From NCBI GenBank assembly GCA_039105265.1, contig JAPFFF010000039.1, positions 1,302,001 to 1,366,000 on the forward strand: a DNA stretch of 64,000 nucleotides. Direction: 5' to 3'. The stretch is from Tritrichomonas musculus (Eukaryota; Parabasalia; Tritrichomonadida; Tritrichomonadidae). Of the stretch, positions 11,061-22,731 are shown in pieces (the stretch's first letter is position 1; every line of letters begins with the position of its first letter). The position numbers and the translations under genes were made by a program. The notes beneath the pieces were generated by a model. The model saw nothing but the letters and a program-made list of their open reading frames with translations. It was not told where the DNA came from and ran no database searches.

Positions 11061-11084
11061 AATCATAGATAATTATCTATGATT
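11061..11084. terminator. perfect 24-bp palindrome behind the hAT gene
   Basis: AATCATAGATAA followed directly by its complement, 78 bp after the transposase stop. It could form a transcript hairpin or be a protein-binding site. Eukaryotic terminators are not defined by such hairpins, so the role is open. Confidence 0.4.
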
Positions 11085-11158
11085 CAATTATTTAAGATTT
11101 TTTTTTCTGAGAATTTCCCACTTTTTGAAGTCTCCTCACAAAAGTGCAACTATATTTT

Positions 11159-11433
11159 GACGATAAACCGGTCGACATCATCAACTTTTTCATTAAACTC
11201 ATAGAAATACTCGGAATACTTTTCTAGGATGCTTATTCAAAAACCGGTAGACATTATAAAATTTTTAAAATTTTTTAGAACTTTTTAAAAAGATATTTGA
11301 GTTATATTTGAGAGCCTTTTCAATATCATTTTTCATTCAATTTTGAACATCTTTATGAAATATTTGAGTGCGATTTTATGAAAAAGTTTACGATGTCGAC
11401 CGGTTTTTCTGATGTTTACTCGTTTATCGTCTT
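11159..11433. mobile_element. short inverted-repeat element, 275 bp, 10-bp target duplication
   Basis: The ends carry GACGATAAAC and its complement. Further in, an imperfect inverted pair contains CCGGTCGACATC and AACTTTTTCAT. It is flanked by ACTATATTTT at 11149-11158 and again at 11434-11443. A 9-10 bp duplication is typical of Mutator-like elements, so this is best called a MULE-type MITE. Its right half recurs, truncated, at 25367-25540. Confidence 0.7.
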
Positions 11434-11568
11434 ACTATATTTTAAAATTAATCCTCAGAAAGGCCTAGACATTTAATTAGAAATAGGAAGAATTAATAAA
11501 AAAATATTTCGAAATATACTAAAATTGAGAGAAAAATTCAATAAAATAACCACCTGTTATATAATCAA

Positions 11569-11647
11569 TAATTGACCTTGACGATCAACATTTTTTTTCT
11601 CTATCACTCCGCTCCACTCCCCCCGCTCGACAACATTTTTCGCAAAC

Positions 11648-11678
<31 letters not shown>

Positions 11679-11945
11679 TTATTTGGCCTTTATTGATCGT
11701 TATTGATTGAAAAAATTTGAGAGGATATTTGGTGACCCAAATACTCTATTTTTTTTGACCCATTTTCATTTTTTTGACCCACCCAGTGCCACCCTAAAAA
11801 AAAAAAAAAAAAAAAAAAAGCAATTATTTGACCTTTTTTGATCGTTATTACTTGAAAAAAATTGAGAGGATATTTGGTGACCCAAATTACTACTTTTTTT
11901 TTGACCCATTTTTCTTTTTTTGGCCCACCCAGTGCCACCCTATAT
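11569..11945. repeat. tandemly doubled repeat unit with poly(A) runs
   Basis: After a segment shared with 5209-5262, two head-to-tail units of about 150 bp follow. Each runs from a poly(A) tract and GCAATTATTTG through GAGAGGATATTTGGTGACCC to CCCACCCAGTGCCACCCTA. The shared ending CCACCCTA matches the TAGGGTGG at 5267, so this may be one terminus of an unclassified element. The minus-strand open frame across the tandem is a by-product of the repeat. Confidence 0.6.
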
Positions 11946-12686
11946 ACAAATAATTATTAAATATTAATATTATATTTATTAGTTAAATATACGATAATTA
12001 TGAATTAAAAATATTTTTTCATTAAGATATTTATATATATTTAATGATTTTTGGCAATTAAGTAACTTCTTTCCCTTTGAATAAATAATCAAAACAATAA
12101 GTATTTCATATAATACAATAAATGTTTAAATAAGGATGTCGGTTTTGGGCAATTTGGCTTTGGGCAGCCCAACCCATTGCCTTTTTATATTTGGGTAAGA
12201 GGGAAATTATTAAAATACAAAATTGAATAAACTCATGCAAAATATTCATTATAATAAATCAATTTTTTTGATATTAATTGTAAACTTTTTGAGTATTGCT
12301 AATAATATTTTTATTTAATTATTTGATTGTTTAAATATATATAGTTTTGAAAAAGTTATAAAAAATTGAATTAATAAAAAAAATTCAAAACATGTCGGTG
12401 CTTTGGGCAATAACCGATTTTTCTCAGAATTTTCTATGGTTTATGTGCCCATTGCCCAAAGCCCAAATTGCCCAAAATTGTGTAGTTTACATTTAATTTC
12501 TAAGGTTTATTTGCCCAAAAAGTGTCTGCCCATTCTTGGGCAAACGGTTTTTGGGAAATAATGTAAAATGTCTTATTATACTTTTTTTGGTTATATAAAT
12601 GTTTTATTTTAAATAGATAATAAATAATGAAAATTTTATACATTTTAAAAGTAAGATAAGGAAATATTGATATATTCATCATTTGA

Positions 12687-12857
12687 ATTGTGCTTCAATT
12701 TCTGCAAGTTTGGCCAATTAATCAGTTGTTAGCAAATCATCTGTTTAAAACGACTGATAAATCACTTTCAATTGAACATCTTAAAATCTCTGAAATTAAA
12801 TCTCAATTTGAATTGATACAAGCTTGTAAGAGAGAATTAAAACTCGAACAAAGCTGA
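12687..12857 (+). pseudogene. captured gene fragment inside the 12.1-13.1 kb element
   Basis: A frame of 56 codons with protein-like composition, clearly richer than its surroundings. It reads LQFLQVWPINQLLANHLF and then a helical, charged stretch (IEHLKISEIKSQFELIQACK). It ends in a TGA and has no ATG. No family is recognised. It lies in the interior of a nonautonomous element, so capture of a host exon, or the remains of the element's own gene, are both possible. Confidence 0.4.
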
Positions 12858-12899
12858 CCAATCTCGTTTTTGGGAAATTCATTCCAAATTTTGGATTGA

Positions 12900-12975
12900 G
12901 ATTGATTGATTGATTCTAGTGTTTGCGAAAATTGAGAAGTTCCAGGTTCGATTTTTCGAATTATGCTTTTTTTTT
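12900..12975 (+). repeat. tRNA-like SINE head (pol III box-like sequences)
   Basis: GATTCTAGTGTTTG (12912-12925) resembles a pol III A box and GGTTCGA (12945-12951) is a B-box core. They are followed by TTATGC and a T9 run that would stop pol III. The 3' part resembles the sequence at 14873-14903. The arms do not fold into a full cloverleaf by eye, so a tRNA-derived SINE is more likely than a tRNA gene. Confidence 0.4.
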
Positions 12976-13171
12976 ATACCTCCGCTCGCCCAATTTTTTT
13001 TATGAAACTCTCTGCCCAAAACCGTTTGCCCAAAAAAAAATCAAATTGCCCAAATCGACATCCTTAGTTTAAAATAAAAATATAATAAAATTATTGAGAT
13101 ATAAAATATTAAAGGAAATAAAAGCAAAATATTAAATAGACAAAATACGTTATTTTAGTCCCTGCACTTCT

Positions 13172-14872
13172 TATATTATATATTTTATATTTTTTTTTTT
13201 TTTAAAAAAAAAGACGAAGAAGCAAATCGAATCATTTATCTCAATTTCAAATATTTTCGATATTTACAGTTGAGATATTATATTCAAAAGCAATTTTTAT
13301 ATATATATATATTTATTATTGTAAAAATTTTTGAATTACTGCATTGCACTTATTTTTACAAATTAAAAATATGTTTTAATAATTATATATACGTCCAATA
13401 TGAAATATCAAAATTAAAAATAAGAAAAATATGAAATTAAAATGGAAATCTAAAAATAATTTTCTCATTTCCTAACAGTTAATGCCATTTTATTATTCTA
13501 CTTTAATTTATAATAGTATCTTGATATATTAATAATATAAAATAATATGCTACCTAATAAAAATATAAAGTTATACTTATTTATAAATTAACTGTCATTA
13601 TAACTTTTTGTGCATCGCATTCAATTATTTTGTTATAGATTTGAATTGATTTAAATCAACGTGTTTTTGATCTTTTTTTATTTTGATTAAAATTAATTTA
13701 TTTTTAAATAAAACAATTTCTTGACAGCAAAAATTTTGCAATCACGTTAAACAATCAACATCATGACATCTAAATCTTTTTATTATTTTATTTTATCATT
13801 TCACAATATTAGTTTTATTTTAACGTGACAGCATCGTCTAGTTTTTTTTTTTTTCCCAAAAAAATTATTATTTTTTCCAGGCCATTTAATAATACAAAAA
13901 GTTTTGGCGTGACGATAATTCCATAATTTATAATCTGTTTGCCGTAATGATTTTTTATAAGTAAACTATTCAAAAAAGGGTGAAGTTGCCGTATTTTATA
14001 TAACCGCCGAAGGTCTAATTCCACCTCTGAAAATTTGTTATAAAAAGATAATTAAATATTGGATTTTACTCAACATTGAATATTCGGCTTAAATTCAGGT
14101 GAATCTCAGTTTTCATTACACATGAATAAATGAAATCAAAAACGATATTATTAAACTAAATAATAAAGTCAATATTAATATAAAATAATAAAATGATTTA
14201 GATATCATGATGTTGATTGTTTAACGTGATTGCAAAATTATTTTTTAAAAAATAAATTAATCTTAATCAAAATAATAATATAGTTAAACGATTTATAATG
14301 ATAATAAAGCAACTTATAAAATAATTTAGATGTCACGAAGTTGTATCTAAATGTAAAATAAAGAATAAAGTTAATATTGATAGAAAATATATTATCAATT
14401 ATGCCAACTTTATCTAAGTATTTTAAATATTTATTTGTTTATTTAAATACAAGACGCAATTACAAAATATTATTAGATATTTAGATAAAAAAATTGAATG
14501 GATCAAAAACACGTTGATTTAAATCAATTCAAATCTATAACAAAATAATTGAATGCGATGCACAAAAAGTTATAATGACAGTTAATTTATAAATAAGTAT
14601 AACTTTATATTTTTATTAGGTAGCATATTATTTTATATTATTAATATATCAAGATACTATTATAAATTAAAGTAGAATAATAAAATGGCATTAACTGTTA
14701 GGAAATGAGAAAATTATTTTTAGATTTCCATTTTAATTTCATATTTTTCTTATTTTTAATTTTGATATTTCATATTGGACGTATATATAATTATTAAAAC
14801 ATATTTTTAATTTGTAAAAATAAGTGCAATGCAGTAATTCAAAAATTTTTACAATAATAAATATATATTTAA
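13172..14872. mobile_element. fold-back (palindromic) element, copy 1
   Basis: The two outer arms (about 13302-13680 and 14490-14870) are near-exact inverted copies. Both contain ACGTTGATTT-type and TGCGATGCACAAAAAGTT phrases. A second inverted pair (13735-13790 and 14185-14230) encloses a centre at 13815-14160 that is a reversed piece of module a and its U extension (CCTTCGGCGG, GGCGTGACG). The left arm lacks about 235 bp present in copy 2. No coding frame is believable; the open stretches are arm sequence. Confidence 0.8.
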
Positions 14873-14961
14873 AAAAAAGCATAAACTGCAAATTTTCGAA
14901 CCCAATATCATTATGTATAATTAACTTTTTCCACTGAGCTATAGCTCTCAAAATTGAAAGG
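14873..14961 (-). repeat. tRNA-like SINE head at the edge of the fold-back element
   Basis: On the minus strand, TAGCTCAGTGG (14941-14931) is a textbook pol III A box. GGGTTCGAAAAT (14903-14892) is a good B box, and a T8 run follows TTATGC. The D, anticodon and T arms do not pair convincingly. The 3' half, from the B box onward, recurs at 25543-25575. A tRNA-derived SINE fits better than a functional tRNA. Confidence 0.6.
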
Positions 14962-15135
14962 ATTAAATAGCATTATTTAAGGAAGTTAAAAACGATCAAA
15001 ATTCTCACAATTTTAAACTTTTAATTCAAAATAAAAAAGTGTCATATCAAAAAATCAAAAAAACAAAGAAGATTTTTTTTTATTTTTTTATTTAAATTCA
15101 TTAGCTTTTAATGTTTTTATTTGTTTCGTCGTTTT

Positions 15136-15406
15136 TCAGATTGATAAAAAAGCTTTGATTTCTGAAATGTGTTTCTCAACACCATCAATCAATTTGAATT
15201 TTCCTGAGTTGATGGTATAGAATAAACTGGTGGTGCCTTCTTCTTCTTTGATAATAAATGAGAAGCCGTCTATAACAATGCATTTCGAGGTTAGGTCGTA
15301 AAGAAGATTAATATCTTTTTCTTCGATTGCTTTGAATATTTCATATTTTAATTTAATATCAAATAAAAAAAATTTCAAAAGATAAAAAAGATAAATAAAG
15401 TGTTCT
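15136..15406 (-). pseudogene. unrecognised open stretch, probable gene fragment
   Basis: About 90 codons with good coding composition in single-copy DNA between two repeats. They read KLKYEIFKAIEEKDINLLYD, then a beta-like segment (CIVIDGFSFIIKEEEG, SLFYTINSGKF) and ISEIKAFLSI before the stop. There is no ATG; the frame begins after a TAA with hydrophobic, T-rich codons. It may be the 3' end of a host gene cut off by the neighbouring repeat at 15430. No family recognised. Confidence 0.4.
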
Positions 15407-15568
15407 TTGAAAACTTAATTTATTTATTGAAAAGAAGTTGCCTTGTTAGTTAGTTTTGTTGATATTCTGTTCTTTCCCATTCATTCACTAAAAAAATACA
15501 AAATAATTATTTATATTTATTTTGTATTTTTAAAGAAATGGGTGAACAAAAGTTTTGATGAGAAAGAT

Positions 15569-16117
15569 CTATTGATTGTTTTGTGCGATTGCCAAATTTT
15601 GGCGATTTTGAGGTCCTATAACTTGATTATCTCTTCCTGTAACAACGATATGTTGTAATATAAAAGGCCAGATTTGTGTTAGATTATCATCAAACCATTT
15701 AATTAGCATCCCCTTTCTTCTTTTATATTCTCGATATAAACTAATTCCTGTGTAAGTTGAGACAACCATCGCAAGGCTCAGAAGTTCTTCTTGCGTAATT
15801 TTTGGTCCAAAATGAAATTCGAGAAGTTTCCAAGCTGCAGAGGAAGAAGGTTTAAAAAACTTTAATTGATCATTAACAAAAAGAAGTTCTTCATTGTCCT
15901 TTAATTCCGATTTTCTTTTCGATTTTGAATGTTTTAATGAACTTGAAGACTTTGATCGATGATTACGCTCAGATCGCGACCCTGAAAAAACTTCATTTGA
16001 ATTTGGAAGTTGCAATAACTGATCAGCAGGCTTTGCTGTTGAGAGGAGTGAAGATGGAAAATTTTGCTCAGGACAAGGAGGGAACGAATGCCTTAAGGTA
16101 TTTAGATCCTGATCCAT
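15569..16117 (-). CDS. unrecognised 182-aa repeat-B protein, KWxDDN family
   Basis: No known family recognised. Residues 1-50 are polar and low complexity. Residues 50-71 are Ser/Lys/Arg-rich (RSKSSSSLKHSKSKRK), a likely nuclear signal. Residues 96-168 form a compact domain: ITQEELLSLAMVVS, then LYREYKRRKGMLIKWFDDN and QIWPFI. The 139-aa protein of the giant inverted repeat carries the same domain, with ITxxELLxxA, KR, LxKWxDDN and PxI aligned without gaps. This suggests a helical nucleic-acid- or protein-binding module; the WF residues faintly recall a homeodomain recognition helix, but that is speculation. I chose the ATG at 16117; the frame opens further upstream without an ATG. A second copy lies at 40176-40727. 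Confidence 0.75.
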   Translation of the reverse strand: MDQDLNTLRHSFPPCPEQNFPSSLLSTAKPADQLLQLPNSNEVFSGSRSERNHRSKSSSSLKHSKSKRKSELKDNEELLFVNDQLKFFKPSSSAAWKLLEFHFGPKITQEELLSLAMVVSTYTGISLYREYKRRKGMLIKWFDDNLTQIWPFILQHIVVTGRDNQVIGPQNRQNLAIAQNNQ

Positions 16118-18103
16118 TTTAAGATAATGTAAACAAAATTTCAAATAAAAGGCAAATTACAAAACTGAAATTTCTATTCTCAAATGCTATTATATTCTTT
16201 GAATTTTTTTCGACTTTTCATACAAAAAAAATATTGAGATAAAAATAAATAATTTCACTCAATTTTTTGAATATAAATCAAAGTAATAAAAAATATTTTT
16301 TCTCATTCCAATTAATTATTTATTTTATTTTAACTTATTATTTATTATCTATTATTATGGATAGTTATTAAATCATATAAATTATAAAATATAAAGAAGT
16401 ATCTGCGGGTAATTTTTTGGAATTGAGATTATTTTTTTATCAAATTATTTTGAATGAATCTAAAATTGAATAAATTTTTGCAAAAAGTTAATTTATTTTT
16501 GTTTTCTTTTCAGTTTTGATACAAAACCGCAAATAATCTTACAAAATTGAGGGACGCGAAGATTTTTTTTAGAGATTTTAAACGCTCAACAATTCATTCA
16601 ATTTATTTTCAATGGGTATAAAAAGAATTCAGATAATTATGTTCAATCTTCATTTCATTATTATTCCAATTAAATATATGTATATATATGTTTGAATATA
16701 TTTATTTATATATTAAGGGTGTACTGCTGTAAAATATATAAACCTTTCAAAATACAAAAATCTTATAGAAAATAAATTCAATGGTTGCTCTTTCGGAAAA
16801 AGTTTAGATAGTTTAGAAATTAAATATTTTTATGATTGAAATATTTTTTTATAATTTTGGTCTTAGATTTATGTTATTTATTTCATTTTTACAGGAAGGA
16901 AATAATTTCTCAAAAAAATTGAATAAAATAATTATTTCAGAAAAAGTTGAAATATGAACCATTTTTAATAATATATTAAATTAATTTAAATTTATTTTAT
17001 TCAGTAAACATTTATTTTTATATATTTATCTCTATTTATTATTTTATTTATAATTATATATTATTTGACTATTGTTACATGTTAAATATTATATGCATCA
17101 ATAAATATTATCAAAATTAAAAAAACCAAAAATCATATATTGAATTGATCTTTCAAATATTCTCAAATAGAAAAAATATTTTTAAACTTTTTCATAAATT
17201 ATTTTTTTTATTATAATAAGATTATATCTATCTTTCTATGATTTATTTATATAATATTATTCTATTTAAATATCTATAATATAAATATATAAATATATTC
17301 ATAAAAATAATTTGATAATATTTTTCCAAATAAAGTTTTTAACATAAGAAATATTAAATTTATTTTTTTTAATTTTAAAAGAATTAATATTACAGTAAAT
17401 ATTTCCTTAAATAATTTAATATTGACATTTAAATAATATATAATTTATAAAAACACATAAAAATGTATAATATATGCAAATAATATTATTAATAAGAAGG
17501 TTTATGTATGATATAAAATCATAATGTCTTTCACAAAAAGTTATATAATTCTGATAATAAAATAAATATCATAAAAAGTTTTACGATCATTTTTTATTCA
17601 ATTTGTGATATTTTCTATTCAATTTTGCTATTTTTCATTCAAATTCTTGAAATTTCAGCAATCAATTTTCAATGAAAAAATTTCAAGAAATTGAATGAAA
17701 AATAGCAAAAATTGAATTAAAAATAGCAAGAAATTAAATTAAAAATAATCGTATTTATTATTCGTTATTTTTAATTTTTTTTTTTAAAATATGATTGTTA
17801 ACCAGATGAATATAAAGATATTAGAAATATTCTGATATTTTACTGAAATATTTGATGAATTTTTGATGAATTTTGATGATAATAATATCTTTTTTCATCA
17901 ATCTTCGTTCAGTGTTATAAAATTGAAATATATTTAATAATAAAAGTGAAAAAAAGCAAATATGATAAATATAAAATAAAAAATATGTTAATTATTAAAT
18001 ATTATTATTAAGATTTTGATTTATGATTGGGATAATACCACATTGTGACTAAAAAATAAGAGAATTAGACTGAGTATTCCTTTTCTGTTCATTAATTATT
18101 GTT

Positions 18104-18259
18104 TTTGGATTTATCTTGTTTCTCGAATCAAAAGGTCATTTAATCTGCTAGAATGCCATCTCTGCATCAACTTCAGATGTAGAAATTGGAAAGATCCTTG
18201 CTGCAATATTTGCTAGATTAAAACAGAGCTTTTGCTTAAATTATACACAATTAAATTAA
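18104..18259 (+). pseudogene. short coding-like relic inside repeat B
   Basis: About 50 codons between the two 305-bp direct repeats have protein-like composition (NAISASTSDVEIGKILAAIF, then RLKQSFC), in an otherwise featureless AT-rich block. The stretch is broken and has no recognisable relative. The same sequence is kept in the second copy of repeat B (about 47400-47560). Confidence 0.3.
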
Positions 18260-20158
18260 AACACATTTTGGTTTTTGTTAATGGTTTTCTATTAATATTT
18301 AATAAACTCTTTAGTTATAAAGCTTGCCTTTAGTTTTTTTTTTTTTAAAAAAAATAATTCTTTCATTTATATAAAACCCCATATTTAAAATGGTTAACCA
18401 AGCCTTGTATATAGATTTATGGAAATCGTTTTACGATCATTTTTTATTCAATTTGTGATATTTTCTATTCAATTTTTGCTATTTTTCATTCAAATTCTTG
18501 AAATGTCAGCAATCAATTTTCAATGAAAAAATTTCAAGAAATTGAATGAAAAATATCAAGAAATTGAATGAAAAATAGCAAAAATTGAATTAAAAATATC
18601 AAGAAATTAAATGAAAAATAATCGTATTTATTATTCGTTATTTTTTATATTTTTTTTTTAAATTATAATTGTTAACCAGATGGAAATATTCTGATATTTT
18701 ACTGAAATATTTGATGAATTTTTGATGAATTTTGATGATTTTTGAAATATCAAATAGCAAAAGTGCAAACACTGATTTCAGCAGATATTTAATCAAATTC
18801 CAATTAATATTTTATTGGATTTCAGCAGATATTACTTCATATTTAAAAAATTATATCACGAATTATTTGTTAATAGATCTAATGGTGATAAAGCTTCAAA
18901 ATAGTAGTTGATGATATAATATTAAACCAAAGTTTACGGTATTATTTTTTCTGATCTAGGAGTTTATATCTTTGCTATTTTTGGACTTTGCTGAAATCCA
19001 TATTTTTTTCATTCAAAATTGAATGAATTCAATTTTCATTAATTATAAATTCCACTTGTGATATGCTTTTGAAACGTTTGGAAAACCTAAAACCAGAATA
19101 TTCACAATCATAATTGCCATAATAATTATTTTTTTCTTTAACTAACATATAAATACATCTTTTATGCAATTATGATAAAAAATGTTTTCATTAAAATGAT
19201 TATCATCTAATACTTGACTCATTCATAAAAAGAAAGAAATTGGTGACAAAAAAAAAATATTAAGACAAACAATTTCTGAATTTTTTTGCATTTATCATTT
19301 AGAATTAGAGGAATTCATGAAATAGTAATATATTTTTTTTAAATCATTAAAAAAAATTTAGAAAAATGATTTAGTCACTAATTTAGCATTTACTTTAGAA
19401 AATAAAAACAAAATCATTATTATTCATAGTAATCAGATATGAATAATAATTTCACATTATGCTTATTCAAAAATTATTAAATTCTGAAAAAATATAAATA
19501 AGAATATCCTATTTTAATAACAACAGCCATAAAATTTTGTATTCTTGAAATTCAACACTGTTTTCATTTTTATATTTATGATAATCATTTGATTATATTC
19601 ACAAAATTGATTTAAAATCAAATATAGTTAGGTTTTAAAAGCAAATGTTTTTATTTTTGTTTTTGTTTTGCTTTTTATAATTAAATTTAATTTTTTGAAA
19701 AGTAAATTGCCATTTTCCTGTAAATAAAAATAAAGTATTCAAAATTCAAAGGTCAATTTTAATAGCAATTCATAAAAATTGATGGAATTAAATAATATCG
19801 ATTCTGATTTCTTTTATTCATGTGTGATGAAAACTGAAATTCACTTGGATTTAAGTGGAATATTCGATGTTGAGTAAATACTAATATTTAATGATAAAAT
19901 TTTAGAGGCTGATAAAAATATTTTGATTAATTACGTAAGATGTACCAAATATTTTTATTTTTACACTATAATTCAAATTATGATCTTTTAATCAGAATAA
20001 TATAAAATATATATTTTTATATTTCATTCATATTTTTAAAAAACTTCTAATATTGATTTAAACTAACTTAAAAACTCATGAAAACATTGTAAATAATATT
20101 CTATCTTTTTAATCAAGAATTTGTTGCAATTTTTTTTTTTTTTTTTTTTTTATTCCAC

Positions 20159-21392
20159 CCAGGGTTGGCCAACGTTGATTTTTATTTTTTGTAAGTTTGC
20201 GTTAATTTGAAGTAATGGAATTGAAAATGCATGGGATCAAACAAAGTCAAAAAAATAAAAAAATAATTAAAATGATATATAAATATGTATCATAAAAGAG
20301 TATATTCAAAATAAATTAAAGCATTATATTGAAGCTACCAACACAGCAGCAAATAATAAATTGTAAATATAATAATATTATAAAAGATAATATTATGTTA
20401 AATTGCGTATGCTCTAATAAATTTATTCATATATTTAATTGCAGTTAAAAATATGATTAAAGGACTTTTTTATATCTATTAATTATGTTTCTTTGAATAA
20501 AAGACTTAATTTATGTTTTCTGAATCAAAGATTGATTTTAATTGAAAAAGTTAGAAGGTAGCAAATTAATTGAAAACACTTAAATAATCAATTGAAAGTC
20601 GTAGATTAAATATATCTTTACGTCATATACTAGTCACTATTGAAAATCACTAAAAAAAAGTCGTGTAATTGATTATGGATGCAAATATAGAAATAAAAAA
20701 GTTTGAAAAGATAATATCATAATATTATCGGAGTAACGGAATAAATTATAAATAAGGATCTTGTTGTATTTCAGTGCGTTATGTATTAATTAAGATGATA
20801 TGAAAAGAAAAATGCTATTTTTTTGGTTGGATAATCTAACGTTCGTTAGATTGCGAGGTTTATCGTAAATTTCTTTCTCAGGCATTATTCTTGAATGTCT
20901 GTAAGTGCTTAAAGCGGTTAGCGAAAAATAGATATACGTTTTTATGATAAATATCATCCATGAAAAAAAAATAATACAATAAAGATCTAATAAATAGATA
21001 GTTTTAATGAAGTCTATTTTAAGCAGTTTAAATCAGTTTTATTGTCTTTAATAATTCCGAAAAAAAATACAATAAAAACGATATTTTTTGTTAGTCAACG
21101 ATTACTTTTTCTGTGACCATCGATATTACTATTAACTTTTTGATGAAGTATTGACAATTTATTTAATTTTAACTGTTCACTTTTAGAATGGTCAGTGCTT
21201 TCTAAACAAAACTTATTTATCTTCAGTATAAAAAGTCATTTCTTAGATTAATAATGATGTAACGTAATCATTTTTAATTTTATATTTAAGTATTCAATTG
21301 TAAATTCTTTTCCATGAAGAATTATTTGAGATATCGCATTTTTTATGTTTAAAACAACAAGTTATTTCATCTTTTCGTTATTTTCAGTTCAC
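20159..21392 (+). repeat. 5' flank of 169-aa gene copy 2, starting with a lone hAT-like terminus
   Basis: The block begins CAGGGTTGGCCAACG immediately after the poly(T)/ATTCCACC end of repeat B. This is the classic look of a hAT terminal repeat, but its partner is absent from the window. It then joins the centre sequence of the giant element (GATTTTTATTTTTTGTAAG) and the conserved flank with the hairpin AATCTAACG/CGTTAGATT. Confidence 0.6.
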
Positions 21393-21902
21393 ATGAATAA
21401 AAACCCAGACCACAAAGTAAGAGGAAGAAATGGGAGGCCCAAAAATCACATCCCAATGTGGTTCGCCGAATACAAGAACTTGAACGGGAGCAAGGAAAGG
21501 TACGTCTATGTTGGTAAGAAACTTAAGAGGGCTGAAGATGTTAAAAATCTTGATCACTTCTGTGAAGAAAACAATATTGTTAACCCGTATCTGGACTTAT
21601 CAAACAACGTTGGCTCTCCGTTGCTTAAAAATGCTATAAATCAAACCAAGTTAACGGGAACTGGATTATCGAAACTTGAAGAATTTATCAAAAATGAATT
21701 CAACATAACTATTGATATTAATATGTTCGAACCCAGTTTTTTAAAAGATGATAATCCCGTTGATACTCACGAAACTCCAATAATCGATGATGATATTATG
21801 AATCCTTTTGGATTTGATAAAAATAAAGTAATACCTCAGATTACACCTTTTAATGAAGAAGAACAATTGTCGGAGGATGATATGCCTTCATTTTTTAACT
21901 AA
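21393..21902 (+). CDS. unrecognised 169-aa mobile-element protein, copy 2 of 6
   Basis: Intact copy that can serve as the reference form. From the chosen Met: basic AT-hook-like segment at 10-17, PMWFAEY at 21-27, YVYVGKKLKRAEDV at 37-50, a helical middle, and an acidic tail with NMFEPSF, IMNPFGF and DMPSFF. Its protein is identical to copy 6 at 58004. The stop is TAA followed by AAT inside CTAAAAT, giving a TAAA that overlaps the stop. Module a follows, then a younger element at 22732 that landed in the poly(A) junction. Confidence 0.78.
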   Translation: MNKNPDHKVRGRNGRPKNHIPMWFAEYKNLNGSKERYVYVGKKLKRAEDVKNLDHFCEENNIVNPYLDLSNNVGSPLLKNAINQTKLTGTGLSKLEEFIKNEFNITIDINMFEPSFLKDDNPVDTHETPIIDDDIMNPFGFDKNKVIPQITPFNEEEQLSEDDMPSFFN

Positions 21903-22731
21903 AATTACATAAATTTATTAAATAAAAAAAAAAGGTTTAAACTTCCTTAATTTTGAATAATTTATTAAAATTGTATTAATATCTATTAGATAATGTCGTC
22001 ATATTTACATATTTCTTTGATTTAAGTTATTTCAATTATATAAAAAAAGCTCTTGAGTTTTTTGGTTTAATATAAAGGCTAAATGGACGATTTTAAAATT
22101 GGTAATCTAGAAAATGAGCTTTGAGAAACTATGAAACAATAATAAATAATCATATTTAATCAATATATTCCAAAATTGATTAAAAATCAAATATAGTTAG
22201 GTTTTAAAAGCAAATGTTTTTATTTTTGTTTTTGTTTTGCTTTTTATAATTTAATTTAATTTTTTGAAAAGTAAATTGCCATTTTTCTGTAAATAAAAAT
22301 AAAGTATTCAAAATTCAAAGGTTAATTTTATTAGCAATTCATAAAAATAGAATGATATTTACTTGTTTTTTTTAATCTAAACACTTATCAAAACAAAATA
22401 AAAACAAACTTTTTAAATAAATCTTATAAATCATCACTGAATTTTTTTTTTTTTGAATGAATCTTATCAATTTATTTTTAAAAATCTTTCATCTATTCAA
22501 TTCTCACAAATTTAGTAAATAATATTCTGAATTTTTGTTAAGAGTTTAGATTAAAAAAACAAGTTTAATAATATCGTTTTTGATTTCATTTATTCATGTG
22601 TAATGAAAACTGAGATTCACCTGAATTTAAGTCGAATATTCAATGTTGAGTAAAATCCAATATTTAATTATCTTTTTATAACAAATTTTCAGAGGTGGAA
22701 TAAAATAAAAAATAAAAAAAAAAAAAAAAAT

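Larger units (their letters stand above)
12131..13066. mobile_element. inverted-repeat element with TTTGGGCA subterminal repeats, 936 bp
   Basis: The termini are TAAGGATGTCG and its exact complement, continuing imperfectly through TTTGGGCAATTTG. GTTTAAA flanks both sides (12124-12130 and 13067-13073); 7 bp are exact, so a hAT-type 8-bp duplication with one change is possible. Both ends are packed with TTTGGGCA/TGCCCAAA motifs (more than a dozen), typical of transposase-binding arrays. The middle carries a gene fragment and a tRNA-like sequence, described separately. Confidence 0.8.
15430..20158. repeat. repeat B, copy 1 (4.7 kb)
   Basis: A block shared almost base for base with 40037-49458, once three later insertions in that copy are set aside. 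It begins AAAAGAAGTTGCC, contains a 182-aa gene on the minus strand, about 3.4 kb of AT-rich noncoding DNA and module b, and ends in a poly(T) run plus ATTCCACC. Within it, 17578-17880 and 18428-18739 are direct copies of a roughly 305-bp sequence that is itself palindromic (TTCTTGAAAT with AAATTTCAAGAA). Confidence 0.85.

Noticed and set aside
11690-11938. Minus-strand frame of 82 codons with Lys runs
   Set aside because: It is the translation of the tandemly doubled repeat including its poly(A) runs.
14873-14961. A functional tRNA gene
   Set aside because: Box A and B sequences are good, but the D, anticodon and T stems do not pair by eye and the acceptor arm is poor.
15443-16122. Plus-strand frames opposite the 182-aa gene
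   Set aside because: Antisense shadows; the minus-strand frame is the one conserved with the paralogous 139-aa protein. The same holds for 40050-40732.
17578-18739. A small LTR-type element with 305-bp direct repeats
   Set aside because: The repeats are internally palindromic, show no usual LTR ends or primer site, and enclose only about 550 bp with no retroelement domains. A local duplication is simpler.
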